A stretch of DNA of 64,000 nucleotides from Serratia fonticola (GTDB lineage Bacteria; Pseudomonadota; Gammaproteobacteria; Enterobacterales; Enterobacteriaceae). The position numbers and the translations under genes are program-made. The stretch is taken from assembly GCF_001006005.1 (NCBI RefSeq), contig NZ_CP011254.1:1798001-1862000 (forward strand). The letters are read 5' to 3'. How positions within the stretch are numbered: position 1 is the first letter of the stretch; every line of letters starts with the position of its first letter. Shown here in pieces: positions 51,705-59,594 of the stretch. The notes below the pieces were generated by a model that saw nothing but the letters and a program-made list of their open reading frames with translations, was not told the origin of the DNA and searched no databases.

Positions 51705-53174
51705 GTGACCCTGCTCGACGAGATCCCGGAAACCCGCTACCTGCAACTGGCGGAGACATTGGCGGCCGCTATCCACCGTGGCACTTTACCGCCCGGTAGC
51801 CGCCTGCCTTCGGTACGCAGCTGCGCACAGAGCCACAGCGTCAGCATCAATACCGTGGTGGCAGCCTATCGCCAGTTGGAAGACCGGGGGCTGATCGAGG
51901 CACGGCCACAGTCTGGCTTTTACGTGCGGGCGACCTTGCCTGCGTTGAAAACGGCGTCGGCACCCAGCAACCGGGTTGAACAACCAGCGGATGATGTGCT
52001 GGCCCTGATCGATACGGTTTTCGCCGCCCAACAGAACCCGGCCTTCACCAATTTGTCGCTCGCTTGCCCGCAAACCGTGGATTTTTATCCCGGTGGCAAG
52101 CTGGGGCGGATGTTGTCATCACAGTTACGCCGCCAGCCTAACCTGATTGGCCAATACGCCTTGCCGCCGGGTAGCCTGCGGTTGCGCCAGCAGATCGCCC
52201 GGCGCTCGATGACGTTGGGCATGTTGTTGGAGCCGAGTGACATCACGCTGACACACGGTTGCATGGAAGCCTTACAGCTGGCGCTCAGGGTGACCACCAA
52301 GCCGGGCGACTGCGTGGGGTTGGAGTCGCCGACCTATTTTTACCTGTTGCCGCTGCTTGCCAGCCTGGGGCTGAAAGCGTTGGAGATCCCCACCGACCCG
52401 CAGCATGGCCTGTCGCTGGATGCGCTGGAGTTGCTGCTGCAGGAGAAACGGCTGAATGCGGTCATCGCCATGCCGACGATACAGAATCCGCTGGGCTGCA
52501 CCATGCCGCTGGCGTCGAAAAAACGGCTGGCACGCCTGATGAACGATCATCAAGTGCCACTGATCGAGGATGGGCTGTATGCCGAGCTGCAATTTGGCAG
52601 CGCGCTCAGCCCGGCGGTGAAGGCGTTCGATAGCGACGGCTGGGTGCTGTTTTGCTCCAGCTTCACCAAAACGCTGGCACCGGATTTCCGCATCGGCTGG
52701 GTGGTCGGCGGGCGGTTCAGTGAGGCGCTGCGCAAGCTGAAGGCGGTGTCTTCGATGTCGGAGTCGCACTTGCTGTCGGAAACGCTGGCGATGTTCCTGG
52801 AGGCGGGGGGATACGATCATCATCTGCGCAATTTGCGCAAACGCTATGCGGCGCAGGTGGAAGAGGCCAGGGCGCTGATTGCCCGCCATTTCCCGCGCGG
52901 GACAAGAGCCACCCAGCCTGCCGGTGGGTTTGTATTCTGGGTGGAGTTCCCAACAGGGGTGGACACGGTGGCGCTGTTCCATCAGTTGCTGGATGAGCAG
53001 ATCTGTCTGACGCCGGGTACGCTATATTCTCCAAGTGGGCGTTATCATAATGGGCTGCGGCTCTCATGCTGCTATCCATTTAACGCCCGTTATACCCAGG
53101 CGCTGGCGCGGGTGGGGGCAAAAGCCTGTGAGATGAGCGGCCTGCCAGCGGGAATTGCGCAAGGTGAGGAGTAA
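51705..53174 (+). CDS. MocR/PdxR-type regulator (GntR HTH fused to aminotransferase domain)
   Basis: 489 residues, GTG start with GGAGAG 8 bp upstream. N-terminal GntR winged helix (about 10-75: LAAAIHRGTLPPGSRLPSVR). A linker follows, then a fold-type I aminotransferase domain with PLP Lys in SSFTKTLAPDFRIGW and the NPLGC/GLY contact blocks. These proteins use PLP or an aldimine as effector rather than catalysing. The divergent exporter and the inverted repeat in between suggest local control. The pair stands between mtlR and yibL, which adjoin in E. coli. Confidence 0.9.
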   Translation: MTLLDEIPETRYLQLAETLAAAIHRGTLPPGSRLPSVRSCAQSHSVSINTVVAAYRQLEDRGLIEARPQSGFYVRATLPALKTASAPSNRVEQPADDVLALIDTVFAAQQNPAFTNLSLACPQTVDFYPGGKLGRMLSSQLRRQPNLIGQYALPPGSLRLRQQIARRSMTLGMLLEPSDITLTHGCMEALQLALRVTTKPGDCVGLESPTYFYLLPLLASLGLKALEIPTDPQHGLSLDALELLLQEKRLNAVIAMPTIQNPLGCTMPLASKKRLARLMNDHQVPLIEDGLYAELQFGSALSPAVKAFDSDGWVLFCSSFTKTLAPDFRIGWVVGGRFSEALRKLKAVSSMSESHLLSETLAMFLEAGGYDHHLRNLRKRYAAQVEEARALIARHFPRGTRATQPAGGFVFWVEFPTGVDTVALFHQLLDEQICLTPGTLYSPSGRYHNGLRLSCCYPFNARYTQALARVGAKACEMSGLPAGIAQGEE

Positions 53175-53241
53175 CCTGCCGTGCATTTTGCTACACTAGC
53201 GAAATATTTTTTACGCCATAGAACAAAACAGGCCAGAGACG

Positions 53242-53604
53242 ATGAAAGAGAAAGAAAAAGCCGAGATTAAGCGCCTGAGCGATTTGCTGGACGCACTGAA
53301 CCACAAAGACACCGTGGTGATCCAGCAGGGTAACACCGACCTGATTGCGCAACATCTCAAAGAAAAAGAGAAGCTGAAGACCGAGATTGAGCGCCTGAAA
53401 AACGTGCGCGTGGAAAAACTGAGTGCGGAAGCGCAAAAGTTGAGCCAGCTGCCGTTCAGCCGTGAGATCACCAAGAAAGAGCAGGCGGATATGGGCACGC
53501 TGAAGAAAAGCGCCCGTGGCCTGATCGTGGTGCATCCAATGACCGCTCTTGGCCGCGAGATGGGCCTGAAAGTGGTTACCGGTTACGCCAAAAAAGCGTT
53601 CTGA
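53242..53604 (+). CDS. yibL: YibL family ribosome-associated protein (DUF2810)
   Basis: 120 residues, identical in length to E. coli YibL. Basic and largely coiled coil from about 1 to 70 ([35 protein letters not shown]). The C-terminal [19 protein letters not shown] block is conserved. Reported to associate with ribosomes; its role is not settled. Ribosome site weak (AGAGAC). Confidence 0.92.
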   Translation: MKEKEKAEIKRLSDLLDALNHKDTVVIQQGNTDLIAQHLKEKEKLKTEIERLKNVRVEKLSAEAQKLSQLPFSREITKKEQADMGTLKKSARGLIVVHPMTALGREMGLKVVTGYAKKAF

Positions 53605-53731
53605 TTATCCCCTCACCCCAACCCTCTCCCACAGGGAGAGGGAGCTGTCCCGAGTGCGTAGTTAGTCCGCGTAACTTCGGAAAGTAGGGGGCAAAACAAG
53701 AAAGGCAAGGTATTACGCAAAGCAATTAACG

Positions 53732-53871
53732 AACTCGATCGGTCCCCTCACCTTGGGAGCGGATAGCCCCTGCTCTGTTGAGAGAGCGGTGGTAATCTCA
53801 GCAACCGCGAGCGCCTCCTCAACCAAGGTGAATCAGCCGGTGCTGATGAAGAGTCACGATACTTTCAGCCT
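53732..53871. repeat. tandem unit A, 140 bp
   Basis: Starts AACTCGATCGGTCCCC and ends CTTTCAGCCT; includes the hairpin ATCAGC-CGGT-GCTGAT. Confidence 0.85.
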
Positions 53872-54019
53872 AACTCGATCGGTCCCCTTTCCCTGTGGGA
53901 GAGGGAGCGGATAGCCCCTGCTCTGTTGAGAGAGCGGTGGTAATCTCAGCAACCGCGATCGCCCCCTCAACCAAGGTGAATCAGCCGGTGCTGATGAAGA
54001 GTTACGATACTTTCAGCCT
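53872..54019. repeat. tandem unit B, 148 bp
   Basis: Nearly identical to unit A apart from a few substitutions, but 8 bp longer because it keeps a full CCCTGTGGGAGAGGG segment that is shortened in A. A third unit starts AACTCGATCGGTCCCC at 54020 and runs into the right inverted end. Confidence 0.85.
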
Positions 54020-54071
54020 AACTCGATCGGTCCCCTCTCCCTGTGGGAGAGGGTTAGGGTGAGGGGCATGT

Positions 54072-54851
54072 TCAGGCCTTGGTCGTAGAGAACGCGCAGG
54101 TCTGGTAAGGCACCGTGAGCGTTTCCTTCCCCCGCAGCTCCTCTTCCTCTGCCACCAACTGGCGGATCTGTTCGATCACCTGTTCCTGCTGCCGTTGCGG
54201 CAACGCGGCGATAAAGCTGGTGGATCGCACGCGGTTATAAATCACATCCTCCGGCGCTCCGCTATGCCCCAGCATAAACACCTGCTCCTGTAGCTGGGCA
54301 AAACCCGGGTAAGGGAACAGCCTGCGCCATTCACCGGTATAAAAACGCGGCGCATCCCCTTCGTGGCGATCGACTATCTGATTGAGTTTGCGTACCCAGC
54401 CAACCCGCACATCGCGCATATTCCACACCAGGCCAAGCTTGCCGCCGGGTTTCAGCACGCGCTGAATTTCCGCCAAAGCCTGACGCGTAGCAAACCAGTG
54501 AAAGGACTGCGCGCACACCACGGCATCCACCGATTCATCCGGCAACGGGAGAGATTCGGCGGTACCTGCCAGCGTTTTCACCTGAGGAAATGCTGCCGCC
54601 AGTTTTTCCAGCATCTGCGCCACCGGTTCAACGGCGATGACGTTGGCACCGGTCTCCAGCAGGCGCGGAGTGAACTTGCCGGTGCCTGCACCCAGATCGA
54701 TAACGGTCTTACCGGGCTGTAGCTCGAGTACCTCACGCAGCCAATCGGCGATCTCCGCCGGATAATCCGGGCGGCCTAAAACGTAGCGGTCCGCATTGGC
54801 CTGATAACCAGCCGCAGCCGCGTGATGAATGGAATGAGGTGATGTAGCCAT
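54072..54851 (-). CDS. class I SAM-dependent methyltransferase
   Basis: 259 residues from ATG 54851 (GGGAG 7 bp upstream). Rossmann-like SAM domain: motif I VIDLGAGTGKFTPRL, acidic motif II VIAVEPV, the SLPLPDESVDAVVCAQSFHW block and LKPGGKLGLVWN. Methyltransf_11 type. The substrate cannot be inferred. It starts about 50 bp after yiiM in the same direction, so they may be cotranscribed. Confidence 0.85.
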   Translation of the reverse strand: MATSPHSIHHAAAAGYQANADRYVLGRPDYPAEIADWLREVLELQPGKTVIDLGAGTGKFTPRLLETGANVIAVEPVAQMLEKLAAAFPQVKTLAGTAESLPLPDESVDAVVCAQSFHWFATRQALAEIQRVLKPGGKLGLVWNMRDVRVGWVRKLNQIVDRHEGDAPRFYTGEWRRLFPYPGFAQLQEQVFMLGHSGAPEDVIYNRVRSTSFIAALPQRQQEQVIEQIRQLVAEEEELRGKETLTVPYQTCAFSTTKA

Positions 54852-54900
54852 AGCGCAACTCCCTAATCCAGGTCGATGGATGTCTTCTGCCTGGCGCCGG

Positions 54901-55572
54901 TTAACGGCCAAGCAGACGGCGGTTGAGGTCTTCGATTTTGCCGCTGGTGATGCGCGTCAGCATGGTTTTGCTCCAGCTGGCCGACAGACCCGCGACCGAC
55001 AGTAAACGGCGGTATTGTTCTTCATCGAACGGCATGTGCCAGGCGATGCCGATCGCTTGTGCGACGGAAACATCGCTATTACGGGTCACCAGTTCCAGCG
55101 GTTGGTCGCCACTGACCGCTCCGGCCGACACCACGCGGTACAGCCAGCCACAGCGGCCGGTTTGCTGCATCAGCACCGAAATATCGTCGATAGCGAAATG
55201 GTAGTTGAGCTTGAAACACGGAGAGCGCGGTTGGGTCACCTGGATCAGCGCTTCGCCCCAGCGGAAAATATCCCCCATAAACACGTTATGTTCGGTCAGG
55301 CCGAGAGTAGAAATATTCTCACCAAAGGCGGGCGCGCAGAACTGTTCAGCTTGAGTGGGGAACTGTTCACGCCAGTGGTCGTAATGCTCGCGCGGGTAGT
55401 GGCAAAGGGCGCGGTCAGGCCCGCCATGGTAGCTTTTTTCTGCCTGCTCATCGCCTGCCAGACCCAAGGGGGTAAGCTTCAGCGTGCCCTCCACCAGGCG
55501 TTTGGCGATAGCGCTGGGGCGGCCACCTTCATAAGGTTGAATCGAACCGAGATAGACGTCTGGGTGGTGCAT
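54901..55572 (-). CDS. yiiM: MOSC-domain protein YiiM (6-hydroxylaminopurine resistance)
   Basis: 223 residues from ATG 55572 (GGAGG 5 bp upstream), matching the E. coli length of 224. MOSC fold that binds the molybdenum cofactor; the conserved Cys is in QPRSPCFKLN. YiiM reduces N-hydroxylated bases such as 6-hydroxylaminopurine. The N-terminal GLAGDEQAEKSYHGGPDRAL and GENISTLGL blocks are typical. In E. coli yiiM also lies near sodA. Confidence 0.93.
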   Translation of the reverse strand: MHHPDVYLGSIQPYEGGRPSAIAKRLVEGTLKLTPLGLAGDEQAEKSYHGGPDRALCHYPREHYDHWREQFPTQAEQFCAPAFGENISTLGLTEHNVFMGDIFRWGEALIQVTQPRSPCFKLNYHFAIDDISVLMQQTGRCGWLYRVVSAGAVSGDQPLELVTRNSDVSVAQAIGIAWHMPFDEEQYRRLLSVAGLSASWSKTMLTRITSGKIEDLNRRLLGR

Positions 55573-55640
55573 GCTAGCCTCCATTCACGCTCGTTAATGC
55601 CGTCTAGCATAGCCTGAGTCGAGGGGGAGGAACAGAATAA

Positions 55641-55664
55641 CCCGCCCGGAGATCGCCGGGCGGG
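55641..55664 (-). terminator. terminator after the chemoreceptor gene
   Basis: CCCGCCCGG / CCGGGCGGG, perfect 9-bp stem with a 6-nt loop, followed leftward by TTATTC. Confidence 0.7.
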
Positions 55665-55672
55665 CGGAGGGG

Positions 55673-57595
55673 TTAGAAGGTCGTCCAGTTGTCTTCGGCG
55701 CTGGTGCTCGGTTTAGCCATCGATGGCGATTTGAGCTGGGTGGCTTTCGCCTCCACTGGCGCAGCCTTATCCGCCAGGCGGAATACCGAGACGCTTTGCA
55801 GCAGCATCTCAGCCTGCTCTTCCAGCGAATCGGCAGCGGCGGCAGACTCTTCCACCAGCGCGGCGTTTTGCTGCGTGGTGTGATCCATTTCCACGATAGC
55901 CTGGCCAATCTGCGCGATGCCTCTGGTCTGTTCATCGGAGGCGGCGGCTATTTCCGCCATGATATCGCGCACGTGAGTGACCGAGCGGACGATTTGCTCC
56001 ATGGTGTTGCCGGTGTCTTCCACTAGTGCGGTACCGCTCTGCACTCGGTTGACAGACTCGGTGATCAGCCCTTCAATTTCTTTCGCTGCCTGGGCACTAC
56101 GCTGAGCCAGATTACGCACCTCGCTGGCGACAACCGAGAAACCACGCCCTTGCTCGCCTGCCCTGGCGGCCTCTACGGCGGCGTTCAGGGCCAGGATATT
56201 GGTCTGGAAGGCAATGCCGTTGATCAGGGTAGTAATTTCAGCGATCCGCTGCGAACTGTTGGAAATATCCCGCATGGTACTAACGACGTTGTTAACCAGT
56301 TTGCCGCCCTGCTGTGCGGTTTGTGAGGCATCGGTCGCCAGCTGGTTGGCGTGATGGGCGTTGTCGGCATTCTGCTTCACCGTAGCGGTGAGCTGTTCCA
56401 TACTGGCAGCGGTTTCTTCCACCGCGGCAGCCTGCTGTTCGGTACGTGAAGAGAGATCGGTATTGCCCGCAGCGATTTCCCCGGCGGCGGTGGAGACCTG
56501 GCTGACCCCCATCTGGATTTTCTCAATCATATCGCGCAGGTTCTGGCTCATGGCGGCGACGGCGTTAAGCAACTGGCCCAGCTCATCGCGGCGAGTGCTG
56601 GTTTGCGCTTGGCGTAGATCACCTTTGGCAATGCGTTCTGCCAGCATCAATGTGCTGTGCAGCGGGCGGGTGATTTGTAACGTGATACGCCATGATATCA
56701 GCAGGCCAGCAAGAATGGCGATCGCCGTGGTGATCCCCATCTGCCACTGTGCGGTATTGATATTGTTATGGGTCTGCGTCAACTCATCCTTCATGAAATT
56801 GTTAACCAGCGTACCGATCTCGTCAGCGTAGCCGCCGAGCTGTTTACTGATCTTGATCTCATTCTCAACGGCGGGCAGGTAGGCCGCGATGTGGTCTTTA
56901 TACTCGTCAAGCACGCTCAACAGAGGTTGGAGCAACGGGCGCTGTGACTCGTTCAGGCGTTGGCTGAGCGTGTTGGCGGCATTGCGGGCGTCATCGATAG
57001 CGCTGAGCAATGGGGTTTCAGCATCGCGATTGGGTTGCAGCACCAGGCCACGGGCATAGTAGCGGATCTGGGTCAGCTTCAGGTTCAACTGGGTAAATGC
57101 CAGTTGCAGATCGGTAGCACCCAGTTGGCGTTCAACCTGGCTCAGGCTATCTTGCACTTCAGACATGTTCCAACTGGCCCGCACCGCGTCTTTATCCCCC
57201 ACGGCTTTGGCAAACATTTTCTGTTGTTGCTCATAGTTACCCAGCAACACCACCAAGAGCTCCAGATCCTTGCGGCTTTGCTCATCCCAATTCAGGTTTT
57301 GCGCGTGGCTGGCCAGCTGCAACGCGTTCTCGATATGTTTGCGGTTACGTTCAAGGTAGTCGGTATTGTAACTTTGGCTAAACATGGCACGGGTGTATTT
57401 AGCCTGACTGATTTCGCCCGTTAACTGATAGCTGAAATCGATGCGGTCGCTGCGTGATTCGATAAGATTGAGGTAGGTTATCCCGGTGCCAGCGATAACG
57501 ATCGCCAGTATCAACATCAGAGAGAATCCGAGTCCGAGTTTTTTACCTACGGTGAGATGAACGATTTTTCCTGCCAAAGCTTTCAATGCCGCCAT
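55673..57595 (-). CDS. methyl-accepting chemotaxis protein
   Basis: 640 residues. Transmembrane helix 1 near 17-43, a periplasmic helical sensor of about 235 residues, transmembrane helix 2 near 285-305, HAMP (ITLQITRPLHSTLMLAERIAKGDL) and the cytoplasmic signalling hairpin with the invariant tip GIAFQTNILALNAAVEAARAGEQGRGFSVVASE region. The C-terminal pentapeptide NWTTF resembles the NWETF tether for CheR/CheB. The sensor is longer than in Tar/Tsr and could be a helical bimodular (HBM) type; the ligand is unknown. Confidence 0.94.
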   Translation of the reverse strand: MAALKALAGKIVHLTVGKKLGLGFSLMLILAIVIAGTGITYLNLIESRSDRIDFSYQLTGEISQAKYTRAMFSQSYNTDYLERNRKHIENALQLASHAQNLNWDEQSRKDLELLVVLLGNYEQQQKMFAKAVGDKDAVRASWNMSEVQDSLSQVERQLGATDLQLAFTQLNLKLTQIRYYARGLVLQPNRDAETPLLSAIDDARNAANTLSQRLNESQRPLLQPLLSVLDEYKDHIAAYLPAVENEIKISKQLGGYADEIGTLVNNFMKDELTQTHNNINTAQWQMGITTAIAILAGLLISWRITLQITRPLHSTLMLAERIAKGDLRQAQTSTRRDELGQLLNAVAAMSQNLRDMIEKIQMGVSQVSTAAGEIAAGNTDLSSRTEQQAAAVEETAASMEQLTATVKQNADNAHHANQLATDASQTAQQGGKLVNNVVSTMRDISNSSQRIAEITTLINGIAFQTNILALNAAVEAARAGEQGRGFSVVASEVRNLAQRSAQAAKEIEGLITESVNRVQSGTALVEDTGNTMEQIVRSVTHVRDIMAEIAAASDEQTRGIAQIGQAIVEMDHTTQQNAALVEESAAAADSLEEQAEMLLQSVSVFRLADKAAPVEAKATQLKSPSMAKPSTSAEDNWTTF

Positions 57596-57710
57596 GATTT
57601 ATCCCTCTTTAGGCGTTAGTCAATTGAACAAAGCATCGGCAAGGAGCGGTTAAACTTTAGCGGGCAACGTGCAAAAAGATACCCGCATCAGCGGGCATCA
57701 TCGGAGATAT

Positions 57711-57832
57711 CCCCGTCGTCTTTCAAGCTGCAGCGTTGTTACCTGCACTTACTCACCCCAGTCACTTACTAAAAGTAAGCTCCTGGGGATGAGTAAGCTT
57801 GTCGCCTAGCTGCAACTCGAAATCCATAGGGG
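57711..57832. repeat. ERIC (intergenic repeat unit), copy 2
   Basis: About 122 bp, nearly identical to the copy at 14560 in the same orientation, with core CACCCCAGTCACTTAC and GTAAGCTCCTGGGGAT. It lies between sodA and the chemoreceptor gene, right after the sodA stop. Confidence 0.93.
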
Positions 57833-57841
57833 AACGCCAAA

Positions 57842-58465
57842 TTATTTCTTGGCTTCGGCGAAGCGTTTGGCCGCTTCGTCCCAGTTCACTACGTTCCAGA
57901 ATGCCTTGATGTAGTCAGGGCGACGGTTCTGGAATTTCAGGTAGTAAGCGTGTTCCCACACGTCCAGGCCAACGATTGGCAAGCCTGAAGCGCCGGAGAC
58001 GGCTTCGCCCATCAGCGGGCTGTCCTGGTTAGCGGTAGACACCACGGCCAGTTTGTCGCCTTTCAGCACCAGCCAAGCCCAGCCAGAACCGAAACGGGTG
58101 GCGGCGGCTTTCTCGAACTCTTCCTGGAATTTCTCTACGCTGCCGAAATCGCGCTCGATAGCGGCTTTCAGATCGCCACCCAGCGTGGTGCCGGTTTTCA
58201 GACCTTTCCAGAACAGGCTGTGGTTAGCGTGGCCGCCTGCGTTGTTGCGCATAAAGGTGCGCTTGTCTGCAGGGACTTTATCCAGATCCTGGATCAGCTC
58301 TTCTACGCTCAGCGAAGCCAGCTCAGGGTACGCTTCCAGCACGGTGTTGGCGTTGTTGACGTAGGTCTGGTGGTGTTTGGTGTGATGGATTTCCATCGTC
58401 TGCTTGTCGAAATGCGGTTCTAGTGCGTCGTATGCGTAAGGCAGGGATGGCAGTGAATAACTCAT
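57842..58465 (-). CDS. sodA: superoxide dismutase [Mn]
   Basis: 207 residues from ATG 58465 ([20 protein letters not shown]), E. coli-like. Metal ligands His27 ([10 protein letters not shown]), His near 82 ([10 protein letters not shown]), Asp and His of [11 protein letters not shown]. Gln in TANQDSPL and Gly in [10 protein letters not shown] mark the Mn rather than Fe type. GGAG lies before the start. A Fur box sits upstream, as for E. coli sodA. Confidence 0.97.
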   Translation of the reverse strand: MSYSLPSLPYAYDALEPHFDKQTMEIHHTKHHQTYVNNANTVLEAYPELASLSVEELIQDLDKVPADKRTFMRNNAGGHANHSLFWKGLKTGTTLGGDLKAAIERDFGSVEKFQEEFEKAAATRFGSGWAWLVLKGDKLAVVSTANQDSPLMGEAVSGASGLPIVGLDVWEHAYYLKFQNRRPDYIKAFWNVVNWDEAAKRFAEAKK

Positions 58466-58528
58466 GATCATCATCTCCAGTAGTGTAGGGCGGCGCAAAA
58501 TGTGAGCACCGCGTAAGCAGTATGATGC

Positions 58529-58534
58529 ATTATA
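58529..58534 (-). promoter_or_regulatory. candidate -10 box of sodA
   Basis: TATAAT on the minus strand, between the Fur box and the sodA start; no good -35 at standard spacing, fitting activator-dependent expression. Confidence 0.45.
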
Positions 58535-58545
58535 ATTAATTAAAT

Positions 58546-58564
58546 GATATTGAAAATGATTATC
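58546..58564. promoter_or_regulatory. Fur box of sodA
   Basis: GATATTGAAAATGATTATC matches the 19-bp Fur consensus at 16 positions. It lies about 80 bp upstream of sodA and just above the -10 box, so iron-loaded Fur should repress. Confidence 0.78.
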
Positions 58565-58593
58565 AATGCCCTACAGACTGTGTGGTTTAGGGG

Positions 58594-59421
58594 TTAATCG
58601 GTAATACGCTGCGGATGAGTAAACACGGTTGCCCGGCCTGGCTTGCTAAAGCCAACCAATGTCAGGTTGCTGCGCTCGGCGATTTCCACTGCCAGTGAGG
58701 TAGCGGCAGAAACCACGAACAGGATCTCGGCACCACACATGGCGGATTTTTGCACCATCTCGTAGCTGGCCCGGCTGGAAACCAGGATTGCCCCTTGCTG
58801 CCAGCCCTGTTTGGCGCGTATGCCGATCATCTTGTCTAGCGCCACATGGCGGCCAACGTCCTCGCAGCCCCCCAGCAGTTCACCTTGTGGTGAGATCCAA
58901 CCTGCAGCGTGGGTGCAACCCGTCAACTGGCCGACGTTCTGCAACTGGCGCAACTGGCTGAGGGCGCGATCGAGATTGGCCAAAGAGAAGGTCTGGGTAA
59001 AGGGCAATGGTGTGACTGGCCGGAAGATATCCGCCAACTGTTCAATGCCACAAACGCCGCAGCCTGTGCGGCCTGCCATCGCCCGGCGGCGCTCCTTCAG
59101 CCCGGCAAAGCGGCGGCTGGAAAGCTCGATTTGTACTTCCATGCCGTTGCAGGTGGGATTAACCTCTATACTGAAGATATCCCGTGGCGAGTCGATAATC
59201 CCTTCCGAGAGGGAAAAACCGAGGGCGAACGCCTCCAGATCCTTTGGCGTACACATCATCACCACGTGAGAAATGCCGTTATACACCAGCGCGACCGGCA
59301 CCTCTTCGGCGAGCCAATCTTGCTCTTTGGTGGTCAGTTGCCCGCGCTGGTACACCGGAGCCTGGATCAGGCCCGTGAGCTCGTTCACATTTGTGGGCTG
59401 CTCTTGGTTAATTTTGTTCAC
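58594..59421 (-). CDS. fdhD: formate dehydrogenase sulfurtransferase FdhD
   Basis: 275 residues from GTG 59421 ([17 protein letters not shown]), giving the E. coli-like length of 277; the longer frame to 59562 is unlikely. FdhD moves sulfur from IscS to the molybdenum cofactor and is needed for active formate dehydrogenases. The essential CxxC is in [25 protein letters not shown] and [16 protein letters not shown] are family blocks. Divergent from fdoG, whose product it activates. Confidence 0.94.
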   Translation of the reverse strand: MNKINQEQPTNVNELTGLIQAPVYQRGQLTTKEQDWLAEEVPVALVYNGISHVVMMCTPKDLEAFALGFSLSEGIIDSPRDIFSIEVNPTCNGMEVQIELSSRRFAGLKERRRAMAGRTGCGVCGIEQLADIFRPVTPLPFTQTFSLANLDRALSQLRQLQNVGQLTGCTHAAGWISPQGELLGGCEDVGRHVALDKMIGIRAKQGWQQGAILVSSRASYEMVQKSAMCGAEILFVVSAATSLAVEIAERSNLTLVGFSKPGRATVFTHPQRITD

Positions 59422-59594
59422 TTTCCTGGCACCTGTTTGTAACAACCCTACGCCTGCTATGGTATTATTGCGGCGCCGTTGCGGCCCATTTGGCCAATAC
59501 CCACATAAGAATAGTGATTTTAGCGCTTCCCGCTTTGAGGGGGAAAGCGTCATTTGAAACAATGTGACAACACGAGAGAGAAAGGAGACCCCCC

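Larger units (their letters stand above)
53609..54066. repeat. 458-bp repeat element with 34-bp inverted ends
   Basis: Fills the yibL-methyltransferase gap. Left end 53609-53642 starts CCCCTCACCCCAACC; right end 54033-54066 is its inverted copy with one mismatch in 34. Each end holds the palindrome CCCTCTCCC-GGGAGAGGG. Two tandem units lie inside, and a third begins at 54020. No open reading frame of note. Confidence 0.85.

Noticed and set aside
53732..54066. CRISPR array
   Set aside because: Repeats are 140-148 bp and adjacent, without short repeats and unique spacers; no cas genes.
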